A stretch of 64,000 nt of DNA from Daucus carota subsp. sativus (Eukaryota; Streptophyta; Magnoliopsida; Apiales; Apiaceae): the NCBI RefSeq assembly GCF_001625215.2, contig NC_030383.2, forward strand, positions 1,314,779 to 1,378,778, written 5' to 3'. The notes beneath the pieces were generated by a model. The model made no database searches, was not told the origin of the DNA, and saw only the letters and a list, made by a program, of their open reading frames with translations. Positions within the stretch are counted from its first letter, which is position 1. The number at the start of each line of letters is the position of its first letter. A program made the translations under genes and the position numbers. Positions 47,200 through 56,799 of the stretch are shown here, in pieces.

Positions 47200-47325
47200 A
47201 TTTGAGCTGTAGAGATAATGGAAGTGTAATGATGGAATGAAATTTTTTTAATATTTAATTATATTTTTGCCCAGTGTCATCACATTCTATCCGTTTTCGG
47301 TCATCCAAACAAAACACAATTTGTT
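47200..47325. mobile_element. Possible degraded copy of the hAT-like MITE
   Basis: GTAATGATGGAATGAAAT near the left and GGTCATCCAAACAAAACACA at the right resemble the ends of the MITEs at 5399-5688 and in PAT3 intron 2, but are diverged. Confidence 0.35.
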
Positions 47326-47794
47326 GGCCATTGTTTTAAGTTTTGATATTTTATTTTACGATGAAAATTGATATAAATTAACTAATATAGTTATATTTAT
47401 TATTAATTTAAATATACATCATTATAGTGTTGCAGTATATATTCGATACAATTTAAATTTAAATTTTAAAATAGATCCACACCATATGTTGTGGATCCTA
47501 TGAAGACGGGTCTTGGTCATCTTTCGTTATTTTCTGTCTGATTCTGATATGGCATTTTCGTCAAAGTCGCGTGCGTGGGTTGTTATATAAAAATTCTATA
47601 TGTAAAAATACTTTTTTCATTTTACATGCAGATCAGTCACAGTCTTTGGTGTACTTTCTATTACATGAAATTATTTTACTTGCCAACTTGCCATGCACAG
47701 TTGGTAATATTAAACCAACTCAAAACTAAGTTTTATTATCTTCTTGGCCTGGCGGGAACTGCGAACTTGCAGTTGAGTTACTTGCACCAAGTGT

Positions 47795-47970
47795 TGTAAA
47801 AAACGAAAATCAGACTTAATCGGTGAAGTCACGGAATAAAAATTAATCGGAGATTAATTAAATTGCTCGGAGATTAATCGGATTGATCGGTGATTAATCA
47901 GAGATTTAATCAGTTCGACGAGCTACGGAACAATAATTAATCGGTGATTAATCAGCGACTTTTAGAACAA
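47795..47970. repeat. Dispersed GATTAATC repeat, copy 2 (PAT3 promoter)
   Basis: It matches the copy at 21102-21290. It contains four or more AATCGGWGATTAAT microrepeats and TCAGTTCGACGAGCTAC, and ends about 25 bp before the PAT3 TATA box, so it sits inside the proximal promoter. Confidence 0.7.
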
Positions 47971-47995
47971 AAGCACCAAACAACAATTTCACGTT

Positions 47996-48003
47996 TATAA
48001 ATA
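47996..48003 (+). promoter_or_regulatory. TATA box of PAT3
   Basis: TATAAATA lies 70 bp upstream of the PAT3 ATG, in the same relative place as in PAT2. Confidence 0.6.
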
Positions 48004-48065
48004 AGCTCGAGCAGCTAGCCCATATCTGTAACCTGTAACCATAGTATTCCACTTTGAATTATCAA

Positions 48066-50312
48066 ATGGAGAGATTATCGTCTTTGCTTCGAATCCCGCC
48101 ACCAACATATGGAAAATTAATTACTGTTCTCAGTATCGACGGAGGTGGTATTAGAGGCCTTATTCCTGCCACCATTCTGGAATTCCTCGAATCCAAGTTC
48201 CAGGTTATTATCGATTAACTTTCTGTTTTAGGATATCTTCTTGTTGACATGTGCGGAAAAATGATACTCCCCCTGTCTTGTATTAGTAGTCACTCTGAAC
48301 TCTGAAGAAAACTTTTCCCATGTTAGTTGTACATCTCTTGTACTGATACCTTTTTGTTGAAATGTATTAGGAGCTAGATGGCAAAGATGCGAGACTTGCT
48401 GATTACTTTGATGTCATTGCGGGCACGAGCACTGGTGGTCTCGTGACGGCTATGCTAACCGCACCAGATGAAAACAGGCGGCCTCTGTTTGCTGCTAAAG
48501 ATATCAAGCCTTTTTATCTCCAACACGGTCCCAAAATATTCCCACCAAGGTGCATTAATCTTCATTTTTAGTTATTGAACCATGGAACTAATATTGTGTT
48601 TGGCCAGAAAGAATGGAATGGAATGACTAAAAATAAATGAAAATAATAGATGTAGGAGAAAAGTTTTGAAAAAGATTGAGTGCAAAATTATTTATGACAA
48701 GAGTTGAGAAGAAAATGAGTATACGAAAGAATGGAGCATTTCATCCTGAATTGGGCATATGATGCCTTGTATAGAGTGTAAGGAATGAATGAAATTTATA
48801 AATATCTGCTCATGACATAGTTCAAATTTCATTCAATTCCTTTCATATTCATTCACCCCAATCAAACATAACATTATAATTTTCGCGTAATAGAAAAACA
48901 CAAGGTGTTAACAAAGCTTTTGGTTTGCTTAGGAGTGCATTCAAACAATTACTAGGCCCCAAGCATGACGGAAAATACCTTCATGATGTTGTGCGAGAAA
49001 AGCTAAGGGACACGAGGCTGCATCAAACATTGACGAATGTAGTTATTCCTACTTTCGACATCAAACATCTGCAGCCCACAATCTTCTCCACTTATGAGGT
49101 CAGACAAGTTTAGAAACTCAACATTTTGTTTCTCGAGTTGTAATTGATCATTAATTGGACATATCCGCCTGCAGGCCAAGAAGTACCCATGTTTTAATGC
49201 TCGGCTATCTGATATCTGCATTAGTACCTCTGCTGCTCCAACATACCTTCCTGCCTATAGGTTCAATAACTACGATAGCCAAGGGAACGTCCGTGAATTC
49301 AATCTTATAGACGGTGGTGTTGCAGCCAATGATCCCGTATGTTTAAGTACATTGAGCCATTAATCAATAACTAATGGAATACTAGAATTTGGCCATTAAT
49401 TACAGATAGTGAATGCTTTTATTTTTCCCACCAGACCTTGGTTGCAATCACTGAAGTCACGAAACAGATATTCGAGGGTAATTCAGATTTCTTGCCAATA
49501 AAGCCGACGGATTATGGTCGGTATCTGATAATTTCAGTAGGCACGGGCTCTGCGAAGATTGAACAAAGATATGATGCGAAAAGAGCAGCCAAATGGGGTC
49601 TTTTGGGATGGTTGCGCCATCAGGGCTCGAATCCATTGGTGGATGTTTTTACGCAAGCTAGTGGAGATATGGTTGATTACCATCTTTCTATAGTCACTCA
49701 ATCTCTTCACTGTGAAAGAAATTATCTCAGAATTCAGGTAATATTCAATCCATCAAGCATAGGGGGATCTAGGATTCAAATCCTCGGAGGCACCAAGCAA
49801 TTTTTCAGAAAATACACGTATATTGTTAAATTTCGGAGGGCACTTCTATAATTTTTTAAGATTTAAAATGGTGAAAAAATGTCAACTTTTTTAGGGGGAA
49901 CACGTGCCCCCAGTGTCTCTTACTAAATCTGCCCCATCTAATTTATGGTCGTTCTGAACTCAAACTTATATGATATTTAGGAGGACACCTTAACAGGGAT
50001 AGACTCATCAGTAGACACATCCACCAAAGAGAACTTGAAAAGGCTAGTCGGAATCGGTGAGAATCTGTTGAAGAAACCAGTTTCCAGAATAAACTTGCAT
50101 AATGGTGCTCATGAAGAAGTTGAAAACGGTGGAACCAATGAAGAAGAATTAACAAGGTGCATTTGCCTGTTGAACTGGAGAATTATTAACCGCGTTGATT
50201 AATCTATATTCGATAGCTAACTAGCTAGAATTACTCTTGCAGGTTTGCGAAACTGTTGTCAGAAGAAAGGAGATTTAGAGAGCTAAGATCTCCACGCATC
50301 AACAGAGCCTAA
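48066..50312 (+). CDS. PLP2-like: Patatin-like acyl hydrolase 3 of 5 (PAT3), 7 exons, altered exon 3 acceptor
   Basis: Same predicted activity as the other copies. Exons: 48066-48203, 48371-48549, 48933-49098, 49175-49336, 49435-49737, 49981-50156, 50243-50312; 1194 nt, 397 aa. DGGGIRG at 25-31, Ser66 in AGTSTGG, and Asp207 in DGGVAANDP are intact. The usual exon 3 acceptor (TTTCAG before the S-I-x-G-I-F-G codons) is absent through a 24-bp deletion. The best in-frame replacement is TTGCTTAG at 48925-48932, which joins PPR to [10 protein letters not shown] and drops about 8-9 residues. A second in-frame AG at 48892-48893 is weaker. The C-terminus is shorter than the others (ends RINRA). Intron 2 carries a hAT-like MITE. 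Reading frame and dyad are otherwise intact, so I call a gene, not a pseudogene. Confidence 0.87.
48593..48871. mobile_element. hAT-like MITE in PAT3 intron 2
   Basis: TGTGTTTGG with GAATGGAATGGAATGA at the left faces TTCATTCACCCCAATCAAACATAAC at the right (the last 13 bases are diagnostic). It is the same family as the element in MAPKKK intron 9. Confidence 0.7.
49757..49935 (+). repeat. Dispersed repeat in PAT3 intron 5
   Basis: GGGGGATCTAGGATTCAAAT, CACGTATATT, GGAGGGCACTTCTATAATTT and GGGGGAACACGTGCCCCCAG recur in related form in PAT2 intron 6 and, inverted, in PAT4 intron 1. Confidence 0.55.
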
Positions 50313-51809
50313 AAGTCCAAGGGTCGTCATCTCAATAATTTACTATATTGATTCGAGCTAATTTTTTTACTCCGAAGACTAGTATCAAATGCATTATAAT
50401 CAGATCTCTGTAATTTTTTATCCTCGTATTGATAATCAGATCTTTGTAATTTTTTTCGCGTCTTTGTCATTCTTGAATGGGCGATCTCGAATCACTCGGA
50501 GAAGTATTAATTAAAAACACATGCTTCGAAAACAATGAAATATGAAATTCCCAGGAACACTAAATTAACCAGCTTCTTGTTGTCGTGATATCAGTTGTTT
50601 TACCTGTATATTTCCTTGCTGGCACGATCGACAGACCCCCAAAGCCCAGTGTGCTCAAACTAGCTAAAGGCCTTAAGAATCGTCTTGTGCATATTATAAC
50701 TGGACAGCTGGTCCAGAATATACGAATGATAGTTACATATGTCCAGCGGAAAAAAGCGCTGTACATGAAAAACTCTAGGACGAGGTAATTTTCCGCTGTA
50801 TGATACTCTAACACATGTGTCAGGGACCCGCACCCTTATAACTGATGTATCTGGTCTTGAGTGACATTCGAAAATCATTGATCTCTTAAGTCCTGACTGA
50901 TCTTCGAAAGTAAGCAGAACTATTTTTTGATTCTTTGCTGACTTTGAAAAAATGATGATCTTCGAAAGGGTTCTGTGGCTTCTGCCATAGCCTCTATCAG
51001 TCATTCTAGATGCGAGGAGCTTCAAATTAAAAGTCTTTAAGCTTTCAAATAATTGAGTTAGAAGCATAAATCATTAAAGATCAATGGCAGACCAAAAGAA
51101 TCCACGAATTAAAGAAACATTCCAACGGAAGGCCACCAAGCATTAGAAAATATTTTACTGATCTTTCGATTACACTCCGATTTGATTAAAAATTTCTGAT
51201 ATATCAAAAAATCTCCATGATAAATCCTCAATCGATTGGTCAACTGATGAGTTCTGATTCCCGATTTTTACAACTATGCTTCTAGTCAAGTATTAACTGA
51301 TTGTTTAAGCACATTTATTTTGATTCTATCAGGCCTAAAGCCACTGTGCGAGGAATTTTATGATTGAACAAGTGAACTTGCTTTGCATAAATAGCTGTCG
51401 AGATAAAGAAAGTCTTTATCTATTCCTACGAGGAAAGTCTGAATTAGAAAATGTTATCATATTACTTTTTTAAGTTGTTCAATAATTAAGTACATCGATA
51501 CCTAAATAAGTAGCTTAACTTAATTTAGATATCATCCCCGATCAGTCTGTTATATCACAGTCGCGAAAGATCGAATCTGATATTGCGTGGTAAACACGAG
51601 GGTTCTTCGGTGTGGCCCCTTTTGCATTACAGAACGCTCGAAGCTGAAGCGAATTTGTAGACAGAGGATTCTATAAGTTACCGTAGTGAGCTGGATATCA
51701 TTATATGTGAGACGGGACTGAGACCGCTGCTGAGTGGTACACGACGTGAAAGTACACGACTGTTGGTTCTAGTATCAACTTATCCTAGTTTATAACAGTA
51801 GTAAGTGTC
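50313..51809. other. Spacer between PAT3 and PAT4
   Basis: PAT3 3'UTR comes first, then a GC-richer stretch (50560-50820) with an open frame of unknown origin, then a region with repeated ATCTTCGAAAG (about 50899 and 50960). From about 51540 the sequence resembles the PAT5 upstream region. No recognisable gene is seen. Confidence 0.45.
50585..50788 (+). other. Unidentified open frame, possible captured gene fragment
   Basis: A 67-codon open frame reads VVLPVYFLAGTIDRPPKP and continues basic and hydrophobic (KGLKNRLVHIITGQLV). Base composition is less AT-rich than its surroundings. I do not recognise it; it may be an exon fragment carried by a transposon. Confidence 0.2.
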
Positions 51810-51817
51810 TATAAATA
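51810..51817 (+). promoter_or_regulatory. TATA box of PAT4
   Basis: TATAAATA lies 177 bp upstream of the PAT4 ATG. Confidence 0.55.
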
Positions 51818-51986
51818 CCTGAAGTACCACTAGTAGCTGATGAAACGAGGCTCGCTATTTAACATCCTTGACTGCTATAGAATTCTGGTTCCGCCACAGA
51901 GTTTACATATCAGTATGATCAATTGAACATAACTGAGTTCTCTCGTATATTCTTATTTCATCTCATACATTAATTCAGATTATCAA

Positions 51987-54037
51987 ATGGAGAGGCAGCT
52001 GTCTGCTTTACTTCAAATTCCGCCCCCAACATATGGGAAGCTAATTACGATTCTCAGTATTGATGGAGGTGGTATTAGAGGACTCATTCCTGCCTGCATT
52101 CTTGAGTTTCTTGAGTCGCAACTACAGGTAATTAATTGACTATACTGTTCTTGATGATAACTTTACATTTTTTTTCACCGTTTTAAATTTTACAAAATTG
52201 TAGAAGTGCCCCCAGAAAATTTGAAAATATATAGGCGTTTTTCAAAAATTTGTTTGGTGATCCCTAAGATTTCAATCCTAGATCCGCCTATGAGTACCTC
52301 GATAGATAATATTTCGGCTTAGTAGCTTTCGTCTGCATAAAGTTTTCCTTTTTTTAAATCCTTCCACATTGTTTTGATATATTTTACCAATTGATATGTA
52401 TTAGAAGCTAGATGGTGAAAAAGTAAGACTTGCAGACTATTTTGATGTCATTGGAGGCACTAGCACCGGCGGCCTCATGACAGCGATGCTAACGGTTCCA
52501 GATGAAAAAAATCATCGGCCTCTTTTTGCTGCCAAAGATATTAAACCATTTTATCTTGAACACTGCCCGAAAATATTCCCACAGGAGAAGTAAATTACTC
52601 ACACACATACACGACTCTTCGATTCCTATAATTCCTAGACTAAAAACTATCTGGTTTCAGCTGCAGGGGCTTGTTTGGTTTGATGAGGAAATTCTGCAAA
52701 GTATTTTGGGGTCCTAAGTATGACGGGAAATACCTTCGTGATGTTCTGACAGAAAAGTTGCGAGACAGTAGGCTAGATGAGACACTGACAAATGTGGTTA
52801 TTCCAACTTTCGACATCAAGCATCTGCAGCCCAAAATCTTTTCTACTTATGAGGTCAGTCTAAAATAAGAGTTATGCTTGTAAATTCGTAAATTAATTAT
52901 TGAAGTTGAAACCGAAGTTTAAGTTTAATTTTATGTCTGCCTGCAGGCTAAGAAATACCCCTGTTTTAATGCTCGACTATCTGATATATGCATTAGCACC
53001 TCAGCAGCTCCGACATACCTTCCTGCATATAGATTCAAGAACTGTGATCGTGAATTCAATCTTATAGACGGTGGTGTTGCAGCCAATAACCCCGTATGCA
53101 TACTTAACATCAACAATTAGTCAAAGTAATTTTAATTAGCAATACAAATTGAAATGCAGTATTAACATTTACCTATTACTTGTTTCCTTACACCAGACAT
53201 TGGTGGCATTGAGTGAAGTGACGAAACAGATATTTGAAAACAATTCCGATTTCTTGCCAATAAAGGCCACGGATTATGGTAGGTTTCTGATCATTTCAGT
53301 AGGCACAGGCTCCCCAGAGATTGAACAGAAGTATGATGCAATATGCGCAGCCAAATGGGGTGCCTTGGGATGGTTTATCCATCAAGGTTCGAATCCATTA
53401 GTCGAGGTTTTTACTCAAGCTAGCGGAGATATGGTTGATTACCATCTTTCAGTAGTTACTCAAGCTCTTCACTGTGAAAGAAACTATCTCCGAATCCAGG
53501 TATCATCATCATGCATGATGCCCTGATAATTTTATCTACAAACTACGCGTAGGTTTCTTAATTCTAATTTCTTGTACTATTGGTGATGTTACTACATCGA
53601 AATAACTTCTGGCCCGACCTGATATGATCTTCAGGAGGACTCGTTAACAGGGATAGACTTGTCAATAGATGCATCGACAGAAGAGAACTTGGAAAAGCTA
53701 GTTGGAATTGGCGAAAAGTTGTTAAAGAAACCAGTTTCCAGAATTAATTTGGATACTGGTGTATATGAACAAGTAGATAATGGTGGCACAAATGAAGAAG
53801 CCTTAATAAGGTAAATCTATCTGTCTTCATAACTCTGGATTTAAATTTGTATCGTAACTCTGATACCATGTCAAGTGAACGATCCATCTTAAATCTTAAA
53901 ACCGATGGTAAAGTAGCTAAAATTTGTCTTGCAGGTTTGCAAAACTTTTATCAGAGGAAAGGAGATTAAGAGAGCTAAAATCTCCTCGCGGAACCAACAA
54001 AGCCTGGAAGGCACAAGATAGTCCTGTACTGTTTTAA
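51987..54037 (+). CDS. PLP2-like: Patatin-like acyl hydrolase 4 of 5 (PAT4), 7 exons
   Basis: Same predicted activity. Exons: 51987-52127, 52405-52589, 52661-52853, 52947-53093, 53197-53499, 53635-53810, 53935-54037; 1248 nt, 415 aa. DGGGIRG at 26-32, Ser67 in GTSTG, and Asp214 in DGGVAANNP are present. It has one extra residue near the N-terminus ([10 protein letters not shown]), one extra codon in exon 2 (DEKNHRPLF), and lacks five residues before the catalytic Asp region ([11 protein letters not shown] against [16 protein letters not shown] in PAT1). The exon 2 donor is GAGAA|GTAAAT, one base different from the other copies. Exon 3 can start at 52661 or 52667 (TTTCAG|CTGCAG|G), both in frame. 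The C-terminus [12 protein letters not shown] is unique. Confidence 0.95.
52180..52292 (-). repeat. Dispersed repeat in PAT4 intron 1, inverted
   Basis: AGAAGTGCCCCCAGAAAATT, TATAGGCGTTTTTC and AATCCTAGATCCGCC are the reverse complement of the repeat type seen in PAT2 intron 6 and PAT3 intron 5. Confidence 0.55.
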
Positions 54038-56646
54038 AATCTCCTAGCTGCACTTGTGTATCGCTTATTGTTTAAAAAAAATCGATTGAAATAAATCACA
54101 AAACGAATAACACAGACTATTGCTTTAATTCCTGTGTCCATTGCACTGTTTTAAAGTGAATGATTCTCTAACAATCATTAATAACATAGTCCTGGAATCA
54201 TTCGAAATACCGCAATGACTAGAAATGCAGCTCTCTTCGAACAGGTCTTGCTCATGTTCATTTTCTTCACGTCCCTGCAAATTTAGGTACTGCGACAACA
54301 TCAGCTCTTTGCTGTTTAAAATTAATTTCCTCGTTTTTAGTTCTAAAGCCGCTTTTAGAAAAAAGTTCTTCAATATTTTTACAAAGAAAATAGTAATCAT
54401 ATATTTCACTTCAAATCTTATCAAATTTTTTTTCTCTATATTATAACTAAAAATATGCAAATGTAAAAATATTTATCAAACAGACAACACTTTTTTTTAC
54501 TAAAAGCACAACAATTTTAAATAACATTCCCAAACATACCAAATTTAATTTTATAATCGTTAATATCTGAAATATTTGTCTTGGCAAAAATTGGTCATCT
54601 GATTATCACGGAAATACATATCATTCGATTATCATGAAGATATATGTGAAATAAGTAAGATAATTTATATTTCATAAATATTTTTATTTTCATAAAGGAA
54701 TAATCAATTTTTAGGAAGTCGAATATTTTTTTTCAAAAGAATCTTCCTTTAGAATATAGTTTATTCTCGTGAAATCATATGATGCTGAAATTTTGGAAAC
54801 AAATTTTGAAAACCAAATAATACAATATTTTAGAATAGATCTAATTACTTTAGAAAAAATAATCTAATTAAAACCATACTTTCATTATTGGTAAATTTAA
54901 AATAAAAATCTTATAATCACTTATTTTAAAAAAAAGTCTGTAATCATTTTTTTTAAAAATAAGTGATTTATTACTGTAAATGAAAAATGCTAAACAAATA
55001 TGATTTACAATATATCATATGATTGAGTATATTATATTATGGATAATGTATGAATTGATAGAAGCATAATATTAAAAATAAATTTTAAAGACTTTATACC
55101 TGAATATCAATTCTTATCATATAAAATGATAAAAAATAAAATAATTTGTTCAAAAATATCTTTTAGTAATTATCTTTTTAAATACATTTCTGATTTATAT
55201 TTATCTTTAAATATGATGACTTATTATGCAAAATCCCGTTTTAGCTTAGATTTAAAAATTTCTGTCAAAAAACGAAAAGCTTAGAGTTTTTAGAATCAGA
55301 ATTTTAAACAAGACAAACAAACATGTTTTATAAAACCCTCGAAAACACTCTTCAAAAAGAAAAGAACCCTCGAAAACAAAATTTACTAAAATGTATATTC
55401 CACGCAAATATGCACGAATGGTGATGGAGTCAACAGATCACACGTTGATGCTTTGTAGTCGCTAACTAACATACTCCTAATTTTAAATCAATATAATAAT
55501 ACTTTCTCTATTCCATTTCATATTAATTGTAGTTAATGACAAATTGGCCGATTATTGACCGATATTTCTAAATCACTCAAGCGAATTCTTATTTTGTTTT
55601 ATGTGTAAAATCAAATCACGAGTCAAGACTCAAGGCTCGCCTCACACAGAGACGGGGGTGCTTTCTTGAAAATTCAAAACAAAGACTTTTACCTTTTTTT
55701 CCAGAAAATATTTCTAGCTAGCTATCACATCTTAAATGCATTAGGTACAGATCCTGATGTCTTGGCAATGTGTCTATAGATCTCAGAACTGAATTATTAA
55801 GAATTGGATAATTCAATTCAAAATTAATTTACAAACTTAACCAGTTTTTACGTGTTTGACTTGAAATTTTGGAAATTTGATATTCCAATTTTTAATTCTC
55901 AAGATCAAAGCGACTAATTTTAACTGAAAAATTGATCGAAAACACTTAGTTTCTACTGTTTTGGTTCACCATAAAATATATTCAAAAATAAATTATTTTC
56001 GACCACATAAATATAAATTTCTCCATTGTTCTTAATTTCGATTAGTTGGCATATATTTGACCGTTCTTTTCGACCGCCATCTAATTTATACGTGGTCAGT
56101 CAATGTAATTTTTTACATAATATTTTCAACCGGTTTTATACTCGATCATTTTCGATCGAAAAATAACTGTTTTTTTTATTGTGAATATTTGATTCGATTT
56201 AAACTGAAATGAAAAAAATATATTTTTGATTAAATTGTACAATTAAATTAAATATCACATTTTACTCACGGATGCTAATAAAAAAAAATAAACTTTTTCT
56301 TAATGAAAAGCTCTAGCATCCTCTGAAAGTAATATTCATGTGGTATATACGAGAGTTCATCACATCAGAGTGTAACACTGTGGCCCCGTTTCCATTTCAG
56401 AACGTTCAATGCCGAACCAAATTCGTGGAGAAGAATGGCTCACAAAAAACCGTCGTTCGTATCGCAAGAAGACAGAAGATTAATTTTCGAGTCAAGATTG
56501 TCTGAATTGTTCATACAAACCGAAACCACTGTGCATGTTCTCTGAACCACCTTCGTTTCTTCATCACTGACTCATAGTAAGCAATCGAAAGAAGCAATAA
56601 CAACACGTACGAAAATGTGTACCAGAATTTGTTGATGTAGAAGGCC
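54038..56646. other. Spacer between PAT4 and PAT5
   Basis: 2.6 kb of AT-rich DNA. I see no gene and no clear terminal repeats between 54200 and 56300. From about 56330 the sequence (TGTGGCCCC, TTCAGAACG, AAATTCGTGGAGAAGAATGG) resembles PAT4 and PAT1 upstream DNA. Confidence 0.5.
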
Positions 56647-56654
56647 TATAAATT
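56647..56654 (+). promoter_or_regulatory. TATA box of PAT5
   Basis: TATAAATT, followed by AGATCGA as in PAT1 (TATAAATTTGATCGA), lies 153 bp upstream of the PAT5 ATG. Confidence 0.55.
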
Positions 56655-56799
56655 AGATCGAACGGAAGGTGATTAAGTTTATATTATCAACTAAACCTAC
56701 ACCTAAAACAAAACTAAAGTTTAGCTATTTCTCATTCTGAGTATCTTTTTATTTTTTTTGCTTGCTAGTTTTTTTTAAGACATTTATTTGAGTTTTCGA

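Noticed and set aside
48066-50312. PAT3 as a pseudogene
   Set aside because: Although the usual exon 3 acceptor is missing, an in-frame replacement with a good context exists, and every other exon, splice site and catalytic residue is intact.
54125-54460. 111-codon minus-strand open frame downstream of PAT4
   Set aside because: AT-rich composition, no recognisable domain, and no splice or promoter context. Likely chance.
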